Below are positions 7,362-9,328 of a stretch of DNA of 9,328 bases, piece by piece. This DNA comes from Desulfobacteraceae bacterium (GTDB lineage Bacteria; Desulfobacterota; Desulfobacteria; Desulfobacterales; Desulfosalsimonadaceae). Both the position numbers and the translations under genes were made by a program. A model generated the notes under the pieces. That model was given only the letters and a program-made list of their open reading frames with translations, did no database searches and was not told where the DNA came from. Numbering within the stretch: position 1 is the first letter of the stretch; every line of letters begins with the position of its first letter. The stretch covers positions 1-9,328 of the forward strand of contig JAGGYV010000047.1 in the NCBI GenBank assembly GCA_021162325.1. Reading direction: 5' to 3'.

Positions 7362-7395
7362 TACTAGTTTTTTACTAGTAAAAAGCCTGTATAAT
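7362..7395 (+). promoter_or_regulatory. Probable promoter with ACTAGT palindrome for the methyltransferase gene
   Basis: A perfect TATAAT -10 hexamer lies at 7390-7395, preceded directly by TG. The usual -35 position falls inside an inverted repeat, TACTAGT (7362-7368), a T5 loop, ACTAGTA (7374-7380), rather than on a TTGACA-like box. A missing -35 overlapped by a palindrome suggests that a dimeric regulator may act here; that is inference. Transcription would start near 7402, leaving a leader of about 80 nt before the ATG at 7483. Confidence 0.45.
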
Positions 7396-7482
7396 TTCAG
7401 TTACCGATAATTATTAAAATTTGCCATAACCATACAACTTATTTATTCCATCACGACAATACCTATTGACGGAGAACTGCTC

Positions 7483-8127
7483 ATGAAAGATAGATACTCA
7501 ATCGTCGGGCCTTTTTACGATCTCATGTCTGTTATTTACAGCTTTAATCAAATTAATAAATGCAAGACCGCGATGCTTGACAGGATCAAACCCGACGACA
7601 ATGTCCTGTTCGCAGGGGTTGGTCACGGCATTGATGCAATAGCAGCCGCTGAACTGGGAGCAAAAGTCACCGTCGTCGATTTGTCAGCAACCATGCTGAA
7701 AAGATTTAATAAGGGAATTGGTAAAAAGGAATTCAAGCACCCCATTAGACAGCTTCACCAGAATATCCTTGAGGTCGATGAATTTTCAACATACGACATG
7801 GTATTTGCGCACTTCTTCCTTAATGTATTTTTAAAAAAAATGATGGTACAGGTCCTTGACCACCTGACAAAACTTGCAAAAAAAGAGGGATTTGTTGTGG
7901 TGGGAGACTTTTCACTCCCCAAGGGAAACCTGATTGCGAAGTTCTTTCAGATACTCTACTGGCGTATGGCGGATCTGTTTTTCTGGGCGGTTGCCAACAA
8001 CGCGCTCCATCCGGTTTATGACTATCAAAAACACATGGGAGAAGTGGGCCTGAAAATAAAGACAGTGAAATATTTCAGAATGCTCTTTGACGAGCGCTAC
8101 TATTCAATTCTGGGCCAAAAAAAATGA
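7483..8127 (+). CDS. Class I SAM-dependent methyltransferase (UbiE/phospholipid-methyltransferase-like)
   Basis: The 214-residue protein has a Rossmann-type methyltransferase fold. It opens with YSIVGPFYDLMSVIYS, a start typical of UbiE-like enzymes. The SAM-binding motif I is VLFAGVGHG at 41-49, followed by VTVVDLS with D66 positioned to bind the ribose hydroxyls, then YDMVFAHFFLNVF (about 104-116) at the end of strand 4. The usual acidic residue of motif I is replaced by F43. A hydrophobic, aromatic-rich stretch (about 151-172, IAKFFQILYW...LFFWAV) could sit against a membrane, so a lipid or quinone substrate is possible, but no substrate can be assigned. GGAGA at 7471-7475 sets the ATG. 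The last codons run through A8 into TGA, and that stop lies at the border of repeat element C. Confidence 0.85.
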   Translation: MKDRYSIVGPFYDLMSVIYSFNQINKCKTAMLDRIKPDDNVLFAGVGHGIDAIAAAELGAKVTVVDLSATMLKRFNKGIGKKEFKHPIRQLHQNILEVDEFSTYDMVFAHFFLNVFLKKMMVQVLDHLTKLAKKEGFVVVGDFSLPKGNLIAKFFQILYWRMADLFFWAVANNALHPVYDYQKHMGEVGLKIKTVKYFRMLFDERYYSILGQKK

Positions 8128-8187
8128 CGGCTTCGCAAAAAGTCCAAATTCTTTGCCATCGAAATCCGGCTTTTTACGAGTTTGTCT
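8125..8187 (-). repeat. Shortened, inverted copy of element B (element C)
   Basis: Read on the minus strand, this copy has the left end of element B (GACAAACTCGTAAAAAG, then ATTTCGATGG) joined through CAAAGAA directly to its right end (TTTGGACTTTTT, GCGAAGCC). It differs from element B at only a handful of positions but lacks the 105-bp interior. The join falls exactly at the CAAAGAA that occurs twice in element B. Its arms still pair (AAAAAGTCC with GGCTTTTT-type ends). The element end includes the TGA stop of the methyltransferase gene. No clear flanking direct repeat was found. Confidence 0.75.
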
Positions 8188-8237
8188 AAGCCAAAAATAT
8201 AAATAACCATTAACGATTACACTATCAAATATTGGTA

Positions 8238-8246
8238 CCCCCCCCC
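8238..8246 (+). promoter_or_regulatory. C9 homopolymer in place of a Shine-Dalgarno before the DUF2156 gene
   Basis: Nine C residues end one base before the ATG at 8248, where a ribosome-binding site would be expected. No purine-rich Shine-Dalgarno is present between the upstream in-frame stop (8200) and the ATG. Such a tract can change length by slippage, which could alter expression; that is inference. Confidence 0.4.
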
Positions 8247-8247
8247 T

Positions 8248-9222
8248 ATGCCGGAATTTACAAACAAATTCAGTTTTGAAGAAAGAATATCGTATCTTAA
8301 AGAATACGGCAATCACTGCATGGCTTTTTCATCCCTTCAGCCGGGGATCCAATATTTTGATATGCCCGGCATCGGATATATCGCATATGAGCAGAAATGG
8401 GGCCGCCGGGCCGTATTATCAGACCCCGTGTGTCAAAAAAAAAATCAAGCAGCGCTAATCGGCGAATTTCTGCGAACGGGTGGGCCAGTTGGATTTGCCC
8501 AGGTATCTGAACCGGTCGCGGAACTTCTTCATGAGAAATTTGGATTTTATGCGACACAGTTCGGTATTGAATCGATTATCGATTTGAAAAACTGGGACCT
8601 TAAGGGGAAAAAAAAACAGATCCTGCGGACATCTTTAAACCAGGCGGCAAAAAAAGAAATATCCGTTCAGGAATTTTACAATAAAAAAAGATATGATCAA
8701 TTTTCCAAAGAATGGATAAAAACAAGAAAACTCAAAAACAGAGAAATCAGATTCCTCATCCGACCGATTAATATGGATTACGAAGAAGAAACGAGAAAAT
8801 TTTTTGCCTATCAGGGAGACGAACTTATCGGGTTTATATTCTTTGATCCGGTCTATTCAAATGGTCAAATTATCAGCTATGTCCCCAATATCTCACGATT
8901 CAACGGGTCATTCCGGCAAGGTATCTTCTACACGATCATGGTTCACGCCATGGACATCTTTAAAAACGAAGGGATTGAGCAAATCCATCTCGGTCTCTCC
9001 GCCTTTGCCGTAGACGATGTGAGCTGCCCCTATGAAGCGGGGCTACCCAAAAAACTGGTCCGTTTTCTTTATCAACACGGCAACATGATGTACAGTTTTA
9101 AAGGCATCCATTTTACGAAATCAAGATTTCGGGGAAAAGAGTACAAAACATTTTGTTCTCATAAGGGCAAGCTGCCTTTCAGGGAAATAATAACCCTGTT
9201 TAAAATTTCAAATTTTTTTTAA
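8248..9222 (+). CDS. DUF2156 protein (phosphatidylglycerol lysyltransferase C-terminal domain-like, GNAT fold)
   Basis: The 324-residue protein matches the DUF2156/LPG-synthase C-terminal family, a double GNAT fold also found in MprF. Family features are FSFEERISYLKEYG and the HCMAFSSLQPG segment (about 9-33), GIGYIAYEQKWGRRAVLSDP (about 41-60, shown whole for the first acetyltransferase-like strands), the basic LRTSLNQAAKK helix (126-136), and HLGLSAFAVDD (247-257). MprF-type domains move an amino acid from aminoacyl-tRNA to phosphatidylglycerol. This protein lacks the multi-span flippase half, has no clear membrane segment, and its substrate is unknown. The upstream frame is closed at 8200, and ATG 8248 keeps the conserved N-terminus, so it is preferred although it has no Shine-Dalgarno. 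The gene contains A10 (8435-8444) and A9 (8608-8616) runs. It lies 120 nt after the methyltransferase gene and 11 nt before the next gene. Confidence 0.85.
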   Translation: MPEFTNKFSFEERISYLKEYGNHCMAFSSLQPGIQYFDMPGIGYIAYEQKWGRRAVLSDPVCQKKNQAALIGEFLRTGGPVGFAQVSEPVAELLHEKFGFYATQFGIESIIDLKNWDLKGKKKQILRTSLNQAAKKEISVQEFYNKKRYDQFSKEWIKTRKLKNREIRFLIRPINMDYEEETRKFFAYQGDELIGFIFFDPVYSNGQIISYVPNISRFNGSFRQGIFYTIMVHAMDIFKNEGIEQIHLGLSAFAVDDVSCPYEAGLPKKLVRFLYQHGNMMYSFKGIHFTKSRFRGKEYKTFCSHKGKLPFREIITLFKISNFF

Positions 9223-9233
9223 GGAGATACCGT

Positions 9234-9328
9234 ATGGAAATACCGTCTATGATACTTAAAAAACTTTACGCAGCCGGAAGTCTTTCCAATGTCAAAGACG
9301 GCGTATTTTTCTGTCTCACAAACCCATT
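9234..9328 (+). CDS. Start of a gene cut by the window edge; possibly HMG-CoA reductase-like
   Basis: An ATG at 9234 follows a strong AAGGAG (9221-9226) at 7-nt spacing, and the frame is open to the window end (31 full codons plus two bases). The peptide begins MEIPSMILKKLYAAGSLSNV and continues KDGVFFCLTNP. From memory this resembles the N-terminal extension that precedes the catalytic domain in hydroxymethylglutaryl-CoA reductases of Desulfobacterota. No catalytic motif lies in this fragment, so the identity is tentative. It starts 11 nt after the DUF2156 stop, and its Shine-Dalgarno overlaps that stop codon, so the two genes are almost certainly co-transcribed. Confidence 0.5.
   Translation, partial: MEIPSMILKKLYAAGSLSNVKDGVFFCLTNP

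Noticed and set aside
7082..7482. tRNA or other stable RNA gene in the long spacer
   Set aside because: No cloverleaf arms or T-loop consensus were found on either strand by eye.
8128..8187. Element C as an ordinary intrinsic terminator of the methyltransferase gene
   Set aside because: The Ts are in the 3' arm of the stem, not after it, and the sequence is explained better as a copy of element B. A role in ending transcripts is still possible.
8297..8557. Minus-strand ORF of 86 codons inside the DUF2156 gene
   Set aside because: The opposite strand encodes a clear family protein; no motif or ribosome-binding site supports this one.

Overview
The window looks like chromosomal DNA of a Gram-negative anaerobe of the Desulfobacterota (Desulfobacterales-like). 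The basis is inference: an LPS-assembly protein shows a diderm envelope; the order HU/IHF, holB, ricT (PSP1 domain), metG fits that group; and the intergenic hairpin repeats resemble, from memory, elements common in such genomes. The DNA is moderately AT-rich, with very AT-rich spacers. All recognised genes are on the + strand.

Layout. Positions 1-646 hold no gene: a long imperfect palindrome (12-122), an AT-rich stretch, and a MITE-like element (about 444-604) flanked by an 11-bp direct repeat. lptD follows (647-2929). After a 189-bp spacer with a possible promoter comes a compact four-gene run (3119-7081): an HU/IHF-family DNA-binding protein, the clamp-loader subunit delta' (holB), the PSP1/RicT-like protein, and methionyl-tRNA synthetase (metG) with a C-terminal tRNA-binding domain. 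These genes overlap or nearly abut, so they are probably one operon serving replication, nucleoid structure and translation. A 401-bp spacer (7082-7482) holds two inverted repeats and a promoter candidate with a perfect TATAAT box next to an ACTAGT palindrome.

The last block begins there: a small SAM-dependent methyltransferase (7483-8127), a DUF2156 GNAT-fold acyl/aminoacyl-transferase-like protein (8248-9222), and the first 31 codons of a further gene (from 9234) whose start resembles, from memory, the N-terminal extension of HMG-CoA reductases in this group. Only the last two genes are tightly linked (11 nt apart, strong Shine-Dalgarno). The block could act on lipids or isoprenoids, but that is inference.

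The most notable non-coding signal is a repeat family. The copy at 8125-8187 is an inverted, shortened version of the one upstream of lptD. It matches what deletion between two CAAAGAA direct repeats (471-477 and 576-582) would produce, and its end overlaps the methyltransferase stop codon. No tRNA, rRNA, CRISPR array, transposase or phage gene was seen, and no complete new defence or mobile system is evident.
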